DNA from: Acidimicrobiales bacterium
GTDB taxonomy: Bacteria > Actinomycetota > Acidimicrobiia > Acidimicrobiales > DATDAH01
Assembly: GCA_016794585.1 (NCBI GenBank)
Contig: JAEUJM010000013.1
Coordinates: forward strand, 62,001 to 126,000
DNA length: 64,000 nucleotides
Direction: 5' to 3'
The notes under the pieces are model-generated. The model did not search any database. It saw only the letters and a program-made list of their open reading frames with translations, and was not told the origin of the DNA. Of the stretch, positions 16,285 through 28,536 are shown piece after piece. How positions within the stretch are numbered: the first letter of the stretch is position 1; every line of letters starts with the position of its first letter. Both the position numbers and the translations under genes were made by a program.

Positions 16285-18069
16285 TCATCCCCCTTGGAGA
16301 AGGCATCGGACGCGGGTGCCCTTGCCCTGAGCGGACACGAGCTCGAGCGTGGCGCCGATGCTGGACGCTCGCTCTCGCATGCCGACGATGCCGTACGAGT
16401 CCAGGCGGCCACTGCGGCCCTCCGGGAACCCGGCACCGTCGTCGAGCACCTCGAGAGCGGCCGAGGTGCCGTTGCAGCGCCACACGATCCGCACCTTCGA
16501 GGCGTGGGCGTGGCGCTCCACATTGGTGAGTGCCTCCTGGGCGATCCGCCACATCTCCCGTTCCTGGAGGATGGGCAGGCGAGGCCCACGGTCGGCGAAG
16601 AGGCGCACCTCGATGCTGCTGCGCTCGGCCACGCGCTTGGCGTAGGCCTCGATGGTGTCGGCCATGTCCTGGCTCTCCGAGACGTCGGTGCGCAGGTCGT
16701 ACAGGGTGTCGCGCACCTCGCGGATCACCCCGCGGACGTCGCCGCGCAGCTGCTCGAGCGACGGGCCGACGTCGTCGCCCTTGGTGTCGGCCGAGACGAT
16801 GCGGTCCAGCTCGAAGGCGAGGTAGGCGAGTGACTGCCCGATGCGGTCGTGGAGGTCACGGGCGATGCGCGTCCGCTCCTCGTCGGCACCGACGGTGCGC
16901 AGCCGGGAGAACCAGCGGGCGTTGTCGATGGCCAGGGCGGCCGGCTCGACGAAGCCGTTGAGGAGCTCCACGTCCCGGGCGCTGAAGTGGTGGGCGTCGG
17001 CGTGCTCGATCGACAGCAGCCCGATCATGGCGCCGCGGGCTCGCAGCGGCGTGTACAGCCCGGACGAGGTCGACGGGACCAGCCCCGGACCACCCTCGCG
17101 CAGCAGGTTGCCCTGGGCGACCAGCGCCTGGGTGGTCACGACCTCGAGCAGCGGCGGCGGGAGCTGGGCGGTGGGGATGCGCTCGGGGAGGCGGGTCCCG
17201 TCCCGGCGGGCGACCACCCACATGGAGGAGTCCGTGTCGTCGAGCAGCAGGATGACCGCGGCGTCGTAGTCGAACAGGCCCCGCAGGCGGGTCACCGTGG
17301 TGTCCAGCACCTCGTCGAGGTCGAACGACGCCGGCAGCGTCTGGGTCACCCGGTGGAGGGAGAACAGCAGGGCGTTGGCGTCGGCGAGGCGGCCGAGCCG
17401 GTCGAGGGCCACGGAGTGCTGGCGGTCGGCCTCGCCCGAGATGCGCCGGGCGTAGCCGGCGACGAGCGCCACCATGAGCATGACCACGACCCACTGGGCC
17501 GAGGCGCGCACGGCTTCGGCGTCCATGTCCGCCCCGGCGAGGTCGGGGAGGGCCACGGCCAGCGCCGAGGCGCCCGCCACCCGCAGGCCGAAACCGAAGC
17601 CACGGGCGAAGCCGGCGACGATGATCGCGGTGACCAGCGAGAAGACGAACGGCGAGTCCCAGTAGCCGGTGGAGGCCACGGCCAGCACCGGGATGGCGAG
17701 CTCCGCGAGGACCGAGATCAGGCTGCGGGTGTCGCCGTTGTACTCGAGCGGTCGGGCGGTCCGGATGATGGTGAGCGCCATGATGACGCCGCACCAGGCG
17801 ACCACCTTCCAATCCGCCTCGATGAAGAACGGCACCGACAGGGCGACCGACACCGCCGTCGTGCCCCAGCGGATGGCGAGGATGGCGGGGTTGAAGGGCT
17901 CGAGCAGGTCGACGTCGTCGACGAGACCGGCGGCGACGAGGTCGTCCTCGTCACGGATCCCGCCCGCACGGGTCAGGCGGGCGGTCTGGCGGCGCCACGA
18001 ACGGCGTCGGGGCGCGTCACCGTCCGGATCGCCCTCACCCGTCTGGACCTCGTCGAGGACCGTACTCAT
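16285..18069 (-). CDS. Membrane sensor histidine kinase with GAF domain (NarX/DesK type)
   Basis: 594 aa. The N-terminal 60 residues are charged and cytoplasmic. About six membrane helices lie at residues 65-215. A GAF domain follows (about 230-380), then a HisKA_3 dimerisation domain with the phospho-His in IARDLHDRIGQSL near residue 405, and a C-terminal HATPase with the N box (ALTNVERHAHASKV) and G box (VLDDGAGFPEG, GIVGMRERA). It autophosphorylates and should signal to the adjacent NarL-type regulator. The signal is unknown. The GAF domain implies a small-molecule or redox cue in addition to the membrane part. Confidence 0.92.
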   Translation of the reverse strand: MSTVLDEVQTGEGDPDGDAPRRRSWRRQTARLTRAGGIRDEDDLVAAGLVDDVDLLEPFNPAILAIRWGTTAVSVALSVPFFIEADWKVVAWCGVIMALTIIRTARPLEYNGDTRSLISVLAELAIPVLAVASTGYWDSPFVFSLVTAIIVAGFARGFGFGLRVAGASALAVALPDLAGADMDAEAVRASAQWVVVMLMVALVAGYARRISGEADRQHSVALDRLGRLADANALLFSLHRVTQTLPASFDLDEVLDTTVTRLRGLFDYDAAVILLLDDTDSSMWVVARRDGTRLPERIPTAQLPPPLLEVVTTQALVAQGNLLREGGPGLVPSTSSGLYTPLRARGAMIGLLSIEHADAHHFSARDVELLNGFVEPAALAIDNARWFSRLRTVGADEERTRIARDLHDRIGQSLAYLAFELDRIVSADTKGDDVGPSLEQLRGDVRGVIREVRDTLYDLRTDVSESQDMADTIEAYAKRVAERSSIEVRLFADRGPRLPILQEREMWRIAQEALTNVERHAHASKVRIVWRCNGTSAALEVLDDGAGFPEGRSGRLDSYGIVGMRERASSIGATLELVSAQGKGTRVRCLLQGG

Positions 18070-18130
18070 CGCCGTCGCTCCCAGTCACCGCCACGGTGGT
18101 GCGGTGTCGCGCTCATCACACCTTCGATCG

Positions 18131-18142
18131 GAACACCCGTTC
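18131..18142. promoter_or_regulatory. SOS-box-like palindrome GAAC-ACCC-GTTC
   Basis: GAACACCCGTTC matches the actinobacterial LexA core GAAC-N4-GTTC exactly; the outer bases (GGAAC/GTTCC) fit the full TCGAAC-N4-GTTCGA consensus less well. It lies 23 nt before the -10 of coaE, at or just upstream of the -35, and 61 nt from the divergent kinase start. It could place coaE-uvrB under damage control. Confidence 0.5.
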
Positions 18143-18165
18143 CATCGGCAGGTCCCGGGGAGAGC

Positions 18166-18171
18166 TAAGGT
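18166..18171 (+). promoter_or_regulatory. -10 element TAAGGT, leaderless coaE promoter
   Basis: TAAGGT lies 9 nt before the GTG of coaE with no ribosome-binding site between. It matches the pattern of the other leaderless genes in the window. Confidence 0.55.
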
Positions 18172-18180
18172 CCCGCGCTC

Positions 18181-18792
18181 GTGATCCTCGTGGGCCTCAC
18201 CGGCGGCATCGGCGCAGGGAAGTCGACCGTCTCCGCGCTGTTGGCCGAGCGGGGCGCGGTCGTCATCGACGCCGACGCCATCACCCACGAGCTCCAGCGC
18301 GCCGGCACCCCGGTGCTGGCCGCGATCGTCGAGCGCTTCGGAGACGGGGTGCTCGCCGCGGACGGCGAGCTCGATCGGCCCGCGCTGGCGGCCATCGTGT
18401 TCAACGACGCGGACGAGCTCGCCGCCCTCAACGCCATCGTGCACCCCGCCGTCGGGGCCGAGATGGCCGAGCGCATGGCGGCGGTCGCCGGGACCGACCA
18501 CGTGGTCGTGCTGGACGTCCCGCTGCTCGTGGAGTCCGGCCGCGCCGACATGGCCGGCATCGTGGTGGTGGACGTGCCGCCCGAGGTGGCCCTCGACCGC
18601 CTCGTGCACCAGCGGGGGGTCCCGGAGGACGACGCCCGCGCCCGCATGGGTCGCCAGGCCTCGCGTGAAGACCGGCTGGCCAAGGCGGACCGCGTCATCG
18701 ACAACTCGGGCACGCTCGACGAGCTCGAGGCGCAGGTCGACGACGTGTGGGCTTGGATGCAGGCCCTTCCCCACACGCCCGACGCACCCTGA
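18181..18792 (+). CDS. coaE: Dephospho-CoA kinase
   Basis: 203 aa, the size of the single-domain enzyme (the mycobacterial form has an extra C-terminal UPF0157 domain, absent here). The P-loop is GLTGGIGAGKSTVS at residues 5-18, followed by DADAITHELQRAG, the lid-region motif (DVPLLVESG) and RMGRQASREDRLAKAD. It makes the last step of CoA synthesis in the cytoplasm. GTG start. In Mycobacterium coaE directly follows rpsA; here the two are split by the 12-kb Tad and two-component region. Confidence 0.95.
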   Translation: MILVGLTGGIGAGKSTVSALLAERGAVVIDADAITHELQRAGTPVLAAIVERFGDGVLAADGELDRPALAAIVFNDADELAALNAIVHPAVGAEMAERMAAVAGTDHVVVLDVPLLVESGRADMAGIVVVDVPPEVALDRLVHQRGVPEDDARARMGRQASREDRLAKADRVIDNSGTLDELEAQVDDVWAWMQALPHTPDAP

Positions 18793-18797
18793 GCGAG

Positions 18798-18839
18798 GAA
18801 CCCGCCCGGCCGGGCTCGGGGCCCTCCGGGGCCGGGTTC
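18798..18839 (+). terminator. Compound GC hairpin between coaE and uvrB
   Basis: GAACCCG (18798-18804) pairs with CGGGTTC (18833-18839) around a very GC-rich interior that can pair further. It lies directly after the coaE stop and before the uvrB promoter, so it may partly insulate the two genes. Confidence 0.45.
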
Positions 18840-18857
18840 GTTGTCGCACCCCCTCGG

Positions 18858-18863
18858 TAGAGT
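18858..18863 (+). promoter_or_regulatory. -10 element TAGAGT, leaderless uvrB promoter
   Basis: TAGAGT lies 6 nt upstream of the uvrB GTG. No Shine-Dalgarno is present. The segment GGTTCG near 18835 may serve as a weak -35. Confidence 0.55.
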
Positions 18864-18869
18864 GCGCTC

Positions 18870-20882
18870 GTGCCGCCGTTCCGGGTCGTCTCCGACTTCG
18901 AGCCCGCAGGGGATCAGCCCGCCGCCATCGCCGCGCTGAGCGAGGGCATCGATCGCGGCGACCGCTTCCAGACCCTCCTCGGCATCACCGGCAGCGGCAA
19001 GAGCGCCACCATCGCGTGGACCATCGAGCAGGTGCAGCGCCCCACGCTCGTCATCGCGCCGAACAAGTCGCTGGCCGCGCAGCTGGCCAACGAGTTCCGG
19101 GAGTTCTTCCCCGACAACCGGGTCGAGTACTTCGTCTCCTACTACGACTACTACCAGCCCGAGGCCTACATGGCCGCGAGCGACACGTACATCGAGAAGG
19201 ACTCGTCGGTGAACGACGAGATCGACCGCCTGCGCCACTCGGCCACGTCGGCGCTGCTCACCCGACGCGACACCATCGTCGTCGCGTCGGTGTCGTGCAT
19301 CTACGGCCTGGGCTCGCCCGAGGAGTACGAGCAGCAGCTCCTGCACGTGCGGGTGGGGGAGGAGCACGAGCAGCGGGCCATCCTGCGCCGCCTGGTCGAC
19401 ATGCAGTACGAGCGCAACGACATGAACCTGGTACGGGGCAAGTTCCGCGTCCGGGGGGACACGGTCGAGATCCACCCGGCCTACGACGAGCACGCCGTGC
19501 GCATCGAGCTCTTCGGCGACGAGGTCGAGGCCATCACCGAGGTCGACCCGCTCACCGGTCAGCTGGTGGCCACGCTCGACGAGCTCGTGGTGTTCCCCGC
19601 CACCCACTACGTGGCCGGCGAGGAGCGCATGAAGGCGGCCATCACCCGCATCGAGGCCGAGCTGCAGGAGCGCCTGGCGTGGTTCGAGTCCGAGGGCAAG
19701 CTGCTCGAGGCGCAGCGACTGCGCATGCGCACGCAGTACGACCTCGAGATGATGCAGGAGCTCGGCTTCTGCAACGGCATCGAGAACTACTCGGCCCCCA
19801 TCGAGGGCCGCGGCCCGGGCACGCCGCCCAACACGCTGCTCGACTTCTTCCCCGACGACTACCTCGTCGTGCTCGACGAGTCGCACGTGGCCGTGCCCCA
19901 GCTGCACGGCCAGTACGAGGGCGACCGGTCGCGCAAGGAGAACCTCATCGAGTTCGGGTTCCGCCTCCCCTCGGCGGCCGACAACCGCCCGCTGCGGTTC
20001 GAGGAGTTCATGGAGAAGGTCAACCAGGTCGTCTTCCTCTCGGCCACCCCGAGCGACTACGAGCTGTCGCACTCCAGCCAGGTCGTCGAGCAGATCGTGC
20101 GCCCTACCGGGCTCATCGACCCGGAGATCATCGTCAAGCCCACCAAGGGCCAGATCGACGACCTCGTCGAGGCCATCAACGAGCGCATCAAGGTCGACGC
20201 CCGCGTCCTCGTCACGACCCTCACCAAGAAGATGGCCGAGGACCTGACGGACTACCTCCTCGAGCTCGGGCTCCGGGTGCGCTACCTGCACAGCGAGGTC
20301 GACACCATCGAGCGCATCGAGATCCTGCGGGACCTGCGCCTCGGCGAGTTCGACGTGCTCGTGGGCATCAACCTGCTGCGGGAGGGCCTCGACCTGCCCG
20401 AGGTGTCGCTGGTGGCCATCCTCGACGCCGACAAGGAGGGCTTCCTCCGCAGCGAGACGTCGCTCATCCAGACCATCGGCCGGGCCGCGCGCAACGTCGA
20501 CGGGCAGGTGGTCATGTACGCCGACACCGTCACCGACTCGATGCAGCGGGCCATCTCCGAGACGAACCGCCGGCGCGGGCTCCAGCAGGCGTACAACGAG
20601 GAGCACGGCATCGACCCGCAGACGATCCGCAAGGCCGTCACCGACATCCTGGCCCAGCTCCGCCCTGCCGAGGGCGTCCCCGTGCCCGGCGCCGATCGCC
20701 GGTCCCGCAAGCGTGACCAGCGTTCGGACTTCGCCGACCTGCCCCACGACGAGCTCGGACGTCTGATCCGCACGCTCGAGGAGGAGATGCACGAGGCGTC
20801 CGCCGAGCTGCGCTTCGAGTACGCGGCCCGCTTGCGGGACGAGATCGCCGACCTCAAGCGCGAGCTGCGCGAGGTGGTCTGA
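18870..20882 (+). CDS. uvrB: Excinuclease ABC subunit B
   Basis: 670 aa, full length. Walker [14 protein letters not shown] is near residues 38-50 (Ser where most UvrB have Thr). The beta-hairpin [11 protein letters not shown], helicase motif II LDESHV, motif V ([28 protein letters not shown]) and motif VI (QTIGRAARN) follow. A C-terminal UVR domain (about 630-665) binds UvrC. UvrB verifies DNA damage loaded by UvrA and recruits UvrC; all three subunits are in this window. GTG start with its own -10 element. An SOS-like box upstream of coaE may also affect it. Confidence 0.97.
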   Translation: MPPFRVVSDFEPAGDQPAAIAALSEGIDRGDRFQTLLGITGSGKSATIAWTIEQVQRPTLVIAPNKSLAAQLANEFREFFPDNRVEYFVSYYDYYQPEAYMAASDTYIEKDSSVNDEIDRLRHSATSALLTRRDTIVVASVSCIYGLGSPEEYEQQLLHVRVGEEHEQRAILRRLVDMQYERNDMNLVRGKFRVRGDTVEIHPAYDEHAVRIELFGDEVEAITEVDPLTGQLVATLDELVVFPATHYVAGEERMKAAITRIEAELQERLAWFESEGKLLEAQRLRMRTQYDLEMMQELGFCNGIENYSAPIEGRGPGTPPNTLLDFFPDDYLVVLDESHVAVPQLHGQYEGDRSRKENLIEFGFRLPSAADNRPLRFEEFMEKVNQVVFLSATPSDYELSHSSQVVEQIVRPTGLIDPEIIVKPTKGQIDDLVEAINERIKVDARVLVTTLTKKMAEDLTDYLLELGLRVRYLHSEVDTIERIEILRDLRLGEFDVLVGINLLREGLDLPEVSLVAILDADKEGFLRSETSLIQTIGRAARNVDGQVVMYADTVTDSMQRAISETNRRRGLQQAYNEEHGIDPQTIRKAVTDILAQLRPAEGVPVPGADRRSRKRDQRSDFADLPHDELGRLIRTLEEEMHEASAELRFEYAARLRDEIADLKRELREVV

Positions 20883-20957
20883 GGCCGCACGCGGTTCACC
20901 ACCTCGCCTGGGGCAACTCGGGCCTCCAGGAAGCCCCGCCGCCGCCGATAGGGGGAC

Positions 20958-22730
20958 GTGCCCCCGCACACGGTGATCGACGCCGTCCCCGAGGCGAAAG
21001 CCGGCCCGGCCACCACCCGTGGCGAGGCGTCGCACCCTCGGTGGTCACGGGCCTGGGCGGCACCGTTGTGGGCCCACGCCGCCGCCCTCGGACTGGTGCT
21101 CCTTGCGCTCCTGCCCCTCATCAGCGGCCGGGGTCTCTTCTCGGCCGACGAGGGGGCGCTCGTCGCCCAGGCCCGCCAACTGCACGACGAAGGCACCTGG
21201 GTCGTGCCGCACCCGTTCCCCGAGGTCGACCCGACGGGTGCGGCCTTCCCCTACGACCTCTCGCAGCCCACCGAGGACGGGGGCGCGCCGTTCGTGAAGC
21301 ACATCGTCTACCCGCTGCTGGCCACGCCGCTGTTCGGACTGGGTGGCGTCGAGGCCCTGCGCGTCCTCTCGATCCTGGGCGCGGTGGCGGCGGCGCTCGC
21401 CGGCGCCGGGGTCGCGGGGTTCGTGCGGCCGGGGCTCGGCCGGGTCACGCTCTGGGTGGTGGGCCTCGGGAGCCCGTTGCTCTTCGACAGCTACCTGCTC
21501 ATCGCCCACACGTTGGGCGCCGCGGCGGTGACGGCGGCGCTGCTCGTCGGGCTCCGGGCCGTGGGCGACCGGCGTGCCCGCTGGGCGCTGCTGGTCCCGG
21601 TGCTCGTGCTCCTGGCCGGCCTCCTGCGCAACGAGGCGATCCTCTACGGCCTGGCGCTGGCGGCCGCCTTCGGGGTGCACGCCCTGCGCCGGCGAGAACG
21701 CTCCGCGCTCCTCGTCGCCGCCGGTGCCGGTGCCGGTGCAGTCGCGGCCAAGGTCGCCGACGGCCTCCTCACCCAGGCCGTCGTGTCGGCCGCCCGGCCC
21801 ATCGGGGTCCCCGCCGGCACCTCGGATGGCGTGGTGGGCCTCATCGGTGGCCGGGTGGAGGCCCTCCTGACCACCGTCCTGGCCCCGAGCTACGGCGGTC
21901 GCCCCCTGGGCGCCCTGCTGGTGCTCCTCGTCGGAGGTCTGCTCGTGGGGGCGGCGCTGGCCGCCCGACGCCCGATCGTCGACGTCGGACTGGTCACCGT
22001 GCTCGTCGGCGCGGCGGCCCTGTGCGCGGCGCTCCGCCTCCTCATCGCACCCATCGGGCTGATCCCCGGCCTGCTCGCCGCGTTTCCGCTGCTCCTCGTC
22101 GGCCTCTGTCTGCTCCACCGGGAGCAGCTCCGCGGGGCCGCTGCGCTGGTCGCGGGCACCGGGGGCACCTTCGTGGTGGCGGTGTTGGCCACCCAGTACA
22201 CCACCGGCGGCTCGGGCGAGTGGGGCGGGCGGTACTTCGCGGTCGCCCTGCCGACCCTCGTGCCGCTGGCCCTCGCCGGGCTCGCCGCGTCCATTCCGCG
22301 TTTCCCGCGGGAGGCGGTCACACGACTCGCCGTCGCGCTGCTCGTGGTCACGGCCTGCCTTGCAGCATCGGGCGTCGCTTCGCTGCGAGCCGTCGTCGAC
22401 GGGACCGACGCCATCGTGGCCCAGGTCGCATCGGTGGCCGAGAGCACCGAGGCGGGGGACGGGGGTCCGCCCGTGGTCCTCACCACGGGGAACGCCCTCG
22501 CCCGTCTGAGCTGGGAGCACGTTCCGGAGGGCCGGTGGCTCCTGGTGGACGAGGCCGCGGTGGGGGAGTACGCCGCTCGCCTGCGGGACGGGGGAGTCGA
22601 TCGCCTCGTGTTCGTCGGTGACGACCCCGAGGGCACCGAAGCGGCGGTCGAGGGCTCCTACCGGGTGGTGTCGACCGCCGATGCGGTGGACGGTGCGCGC
22701 TGGCGTGTCCAGGTGCTGGCGGCCTCGTGA
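20958..22730 (+). CDS. Polytopic GT-C-type glycosyltransferase-like protein
   Basis: 590 aa with about eleven to twelve hydrophobic helices from residue 36 on. The first extracytoplasmic loop holds an acidic motif (FSADEGALVAQARQL), typical of polyprenyl-phosphate-sugar-using GT-C enzymes. The soluble C-terminal 110 aa are probably outside. The GTG start is the most likely; the ribosome-binding region is GGGGGA, very close to it. Its stop overlaps the start of the next gene. Mycobacterium also carries membrane glycosyltransferases near uvrB/uvrA, so a role in cell-envelope mannan or glycan is plausible. The sugar is unknown. Confidence 0.75.
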   Translation: MPPHTVIDAVPEAKAGPATTRGEASHPRWSRAWAAPLWAHAAALGLVLLALLPLISGRGLFSADEGALVAQARQLHDEGTWVVPHPFPEVDPTGAAFPYDLSQPTEDGGAPFVKHIVYPLLATPLFGLGGVEALRVLSILGAVAAALAGAGVAGFVRPGLGRVTLWVVGLGSPLLFDSYLLIAHTLGAAAVTAALLVGLRAVGDRRARWALLVPVLVLLAGLLRNEAILYGLALAAAFGVHALRRRERSALLVAAGAGAGAVAAKVADGLLTQAVVSAARPIGVPAGTSDGVVGLIGGRVEALLTTVLAPSYGGRPLGALLVLLVGGLLVGAALAARRPIVDVGLVTVLVGAAALCAALRLLIAPIGLIPGLLAAFPLLLVGLCLLHREQLRGAAALVAGTGGTFVVAVLATQYTTGGSGEWGGRYFAVALPTLVPLALAGLAASIPRFPREAVTRLAVALLVVTACLAASGVASLRAVVDGTDAIVAQVASVAESTEAGDGGPPVVLTTGNALARLSWEHVPEGRWLLVDEAAVGEYAARLRDGGVDRLVFVGDDPEGTEAAVEGSYRVVSTADAVDGARWRVQVLAAS

Positions 22731-24097
22731 GCGTCACCGGTCTCGTACCCGACTCCGTCGTGGCTGAAGAAGCGGCGGAGGAGGAGGTGGCCCCGTCGAC
22801 GTGGGCCGCGCGTGCGGACCGGATCGCGTCCTGGCGTCCCCGGTCGTCGCGTCGCCTCGTCGTCGCGCTGATCGTGGCCTTCGCCCTGTCCCGCCTGCTC
22901 GCCGGCGCGGTGGCCGACCACCCGATGGCCTACGGCGACCCCCAGGTCGACCCGGGCAACGACGTGAACACGTTCGCCGACGTGGCCCGACGGGCACTGG
23001 ACGAGGGCGAGCGGCCGTACCGCGACCAGGGCATCTCGTACCCGCCGGGAGCGCTGGTCGTCATCGACTCGCCCCACGTCCTCGCCCCCGCCCTCGGGAT
23101 CACCTACCGGACGGCCTTCATCGGGGTGATGGTGCTGGTCGACGCCCTCGGCGCCCTTCTCCTGGCTCTGCTGGCCCGCCGCACCGGCCACTGGCACGGA
23201 CTGATCGCTTGGGTCCTGGTCGTGCCTCTCCTCGGACCCGTCGTGTACACCCGCTTCGACCTGCTCCCGGCGGTGCTCACCATCGCCGCCCTCGAACGGG
23301 CCGCCGCCGGGCGTTGGCGCGCCGCAGGTGCGTTCCTCGGCGCCAGTGTCTTCACCAAGGTCTACGCCGTGTTCCTCCTGCCCCACGCCTGGGTGGTCAG
23401 CCCCCGTCGGCGCCAGGTCGTCGTCGGCGCCGTGCTCGGCGCCGCGATCACCATGGTCGCCTTCGTGCCCGAGTTCGGTGACCTGGTCGCTTCGCTCATC
23501 TCGGACCAGGGCCAGCGCGGCCTGCACTGGGAGAGCACGTGGGGGTCGCTGGTGCTCACCGCGCACGCCTTCGGCTACCCGGCGACCATCGTCACCCAGT
23601 ACGGCGCCGTCGACATCGCCAGCAGCGTCTCCCGCGCGTTCACCCTCACCGCCTCGTTGGTCAGCCTGGCCGTCGTCGTTCTCACCGCCCGCCGGTGCGC
23701 CTCCGAGGTCCGACGGGGGTCGGCCCCGGGGCTGGCGATGGCGATGTTCGGCACGCTGGCCCTGCTCCTCGGCCTGGGCTCGGTCTACTCGCCGCAGTAC
23801 GTCGTCTGGATCCTGGCCCTGGGCGCCGCCGCCCTCGCCCTCGCCCCCCGCCGGGCGCTGCCTGCGGCGTCGGCGCTGCTCGCCGTCGTGGTGCTGTCCC
23901 ACCTCGTCTACCCGGTGCTGTGGCGGGGCCTGGCCGACGGTGCGCCGCTGTCGCTCGCCGTCCTCCTCGCCCGCAACGGCCTCACCATCGCCGTCGGCGC
24001 GCTGGCCCTGCGCGAGCTCGCCCGGACCGATCCGCCGCAGACGGCACCGTCGGGTGGACCCACCCCCGGCTCTGTCGGCGCAGGGGTGCCGGCGTGA
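22727..24097 (+). CDS. GT87/DUF2029-like membrane mannosyltransferase
   Basis: 456 aa with about ten hydrophobic helices. The first loop carries DPGNDVNTFADVARRALDEG, then RPYRDQGISYPPGALV, a pattern of GT-C family 87 enzymes that use polyprenyl-phosphomannose. A further conserved-looking motif is FDLLPAVLTI, where such enzymes have a short Arg/Asp motif. The C-terminus is Pro/Gly/Thr-rich. The GTG overlaps the previous stop by 4 nt and the next GTG overlaps its stop, so the three membrane transferases form one operon. Confidence 0.8.
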   Translation: MSVTGLVPDSVVAEEAAEEEVAPSTWAARADRIASWRPRSSRRLVVALIVAFALSRLLAGAVADHPMAYGDPQVDPGNDVNTFADVARRALDEGERPYRDQGISYPPGALVVIDSPHVLAPALGITYRTAFIGVMVLVDALGALLLALLARRTGHWHGLIAWVLVVPLLGPVVYTRFDLLPAVLTIAALERAAAGRWRAAGAFLGASVFTKVYAVFLLPHAWVVSPRRRQVVVGAVLGAAITMVAFVPEFGDLVASLISDQGQRGLHWESTWGSLVLTAHAFGYPATIVTQYGAVDIASSVSRAFTLTASLVSLAVVVLTARRCASEVRRGSAPGLAMAMFGTLALLLGLGSVYSPQYVVWILALGAAALALAPRRALPAASALLAVVVLSHLVYPVLWRGLADGAPLSLAVLLARNGLTIAVGALALRELARTDPPQTAPSGGPTPGSVGAGVPA

Positions 24098-25512
24098 CGC
24101 ACACGGGCCGGCATGCCGCGCTGGTCGTCGCCGTCGGCGCGACGGGGCTCCTCCTGGTCGCCGGGAGCACCTCGACCGCGCTCAACCTCGGGCTGCTCGT
24201 GGCCGCTTACGTCGGGTTCGCCGGCGTGCTGGTGACCGAGCTGCGCGACCCCTGGTTGGAGCGACGGACGCTGTACTGGGCCGCCGGCGGCCTCCTCGCC
24301 GTCGCCGTGGTCGTGCCGCCCCTCGAGTCGCGCGATCTGTGGGCGTACGCGATGTACGGCCGCATCCTGGGCGTGCACCACGTCAGCCCCTACACGAACC
24401 TGCCCGCGGACTTCGCCGGTGACCCCCTCCTGTCGTCGATGGACACGCAGTGGCAGCACACCCCGTCGGTCTACGGCCCGTGGTTCGCCTCGCTGTCGGC
24501 CATCGGCGGCGCACTCGTGGGGGAGTCACTGCTCGGCGCCCGGCTGTTCTTCCAGGGTCTGGCCGCGGCCGCGGTCGCCGGCGTGCTGGTGCTGCTCCAC
24601 CGCCGAAAGGTGGCCGTCGCCGGCCTGGTCTGCGTGGCCCTCAACCCGCTGATCATCGTCAGCGTCGTCAACAGCGGCCACAACGACGCTCTCGTCGGAC
24701 TGGCCCTGCTGGCCGGCGTCCTGCTGGCCATCGACCGACGCCCGGCGTGGGCCGGGGTGGCCTTCGCCGCCGCCGTGCTGGTCAAGCTCGCCGTCGTCCT
24801 CGCGGTGGTCGCCGCCGTGGTGTGGCTCTGGCGTCGCCAGGGGCTGCGCTCGATGCTGGCCGCATCGTGGGTGTTCGCCCTCCTCGTCCTGGGGTCGCTG
24901 GCGGCCTTCGGCGGGGGAGAGGCCATCGCCCCACTCCAACGGGCCCAGCTCAACCAGACCGCGTCGTCGATCTGGCACGCGCCCCGTGATGCGCTCATCG
25001 ACCACCGGGTGGACGACGGTGTGGCGCCTGAGGAGGCCGAGCGCGACGCCCGGGAGCTGATCTCCAAGCTGGCCCAGGCGGCCGTGGCGGTGGGTTGCGT
25101 CGTCGTCGTGCTCCGGCGCTGGCGCGACCCCGAGTTGGCGACCTTGGTGGGCGCGGTCTTGCTCACCTATGCGGTGGTGGGCGCCAACTTCCTCCCGTGG
25201 TACTGGGCCTGGGGACTGCCGGTGCTGGCGTTGGTGGCCCGCTCACGGCTGACGTGGGTCGCGCTCGCCCAAGGCGCCCTCATCGAGATCGCGATGTTCC
25301 CCGTGGCGGTCGGGGCCGGCGGCCCATCGGCCCTCGAGCACCTCCAGGCGTGGGGGCGCGACGTCGCCCTTCCCGTGCTCGAGATGCTCGTGCTCGTCGC
25401 GCTCCTGGTGCGCCGAGGACCTCCACCGCAACGCACGGTGGACGACACCCTGGCCGCGACGGCTCCGACCGACCAGCCCTCCGCTCCTCGATCCGAGGTC
25501 GCCACGGCCTGA
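24094..25512 (+). CDS. MptA/MptB-like membrane mannosyltransferase
   Basis: 472 aa from the GTG at 24094, which overlaps the previous stop (GTGA). About eleven helices. The loop [19 protein letters not shown], then PYTNLPADF, matches the signature of alpha-1,6-mannosyltransferases MptA/MptB (Asp-Tyr-Gly-Arg ... Pro-Tyr) from the lipoarabinomannan pathway. A second motif, [15 protein letters not shown], is also typical. It ends the three-gene operon and is followed by a hairpin. Together the trio may build a mannan or related glycan on a lipid anchor (inference). Confidence 0.8.
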   Translation: MTHTGRHAALVVAVGATGLLLVAGSTSTALNLGLLVAAYVGFAGVLVTELRDPWLERRTLYWAAGGLLAVAVVVPPLESRDLWAYAMYGRILGVHHVSPYTNLPADFAGDPLLSSMDTQWQHTPSVYGPWFASLSAIGGALVGESLLGARLFFQGLAAAAVAGVLVLLHRRKVAVAGLVCVALNPLIIVSVVNSGHNDALVGLALLAGVLLAIDRRPAWAGVAFAAAVLVKLAVVLAVVAAVVWLWRRQGLRSMLAASWVFALLVLGSLAAFGGGEAIAPLQRAQLNQTASSIWHAPRDALIDHRVDDGVAPEEAERDARELISKLAQAAVAVGCVVVVLRRWRDPELATLVGAVLLTYAVVGANFLPWYWAWGLPVLALVARSRLTWVALAQGALIEIAMFPVAVGAGGPSALEHLQAWGRDVALPVLEMLVLVALLVRRGPPPQRTVDDTLAATAPTDQPSAPRSEVATA

Positions 25513-25514
25513 CC

Positions 25515-25544
25515 TCCCCGCCGTCCGGACCCCGGGGGCGGGGA
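25515..25544 (+). terminator. Hairpin terminator after the glycosyltransferase operon
   Basis: An 8-bp stem (25515-25522 with 25537-25544) with a 14-nt GC-rich loop starts 3 nt after the stop. It separates the operon from the uvrA promoter. No T run. Confidence 0.55.
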
Positions 25545-25597
25545 CCTCGGGAACGGGCACTGCGGCCCACCCGGATCCACCCGAAAGAACCGGCTGG

Positions 25598-25613
25598 TCA
25601 AACACACGTTCGA
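25598..25613. promoter_or_regulatory. LexA (SOS) box upstream of uvrA
   Basis: TCAAAC-ACAC-GTTCGA differs by one base from the actinobacterial SOS box TCGAAC-N4-GTTCGA. It covers the place expected for the -35, 14 nt before the TAGGGT -10, so LexA binding would block the promoter. uvrA is a known SOS gene in many bacteria. The LexA gene itself is not in the window. Confidence 0.75.
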
Positions 25614-25627
25614 CCCGGTTCCGCCGG

Positions 25628-25633
25628 TAGGGT
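25628..25633 (+). promoter_or_regulatory. -10 element TAGGGT, leaderless uvrA promoter
   Basis: TAGGGT ends 8 nt before the uvrA GTG, with no Shine-Dalgarno between. The LexA box lies directly upstream. Confidence 0.6.
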
Positions 25634-25641
25634 GGGCGCCG

Positions 25642-28482
<2,841 letters not shown>

Positions 28483-28536
28483 CCGCCCCCCGCCCGGACG
28501 GCCTCAGCGACGCCCGTTCGCGGCCGATGGGAGAGG

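Noticed and set aside
18165-21035. A 956-codon open frame antisense to coaE and uvrB
   Set aside because: Both sense genes are complete with all motifs; the antisense product is compositional shadow.
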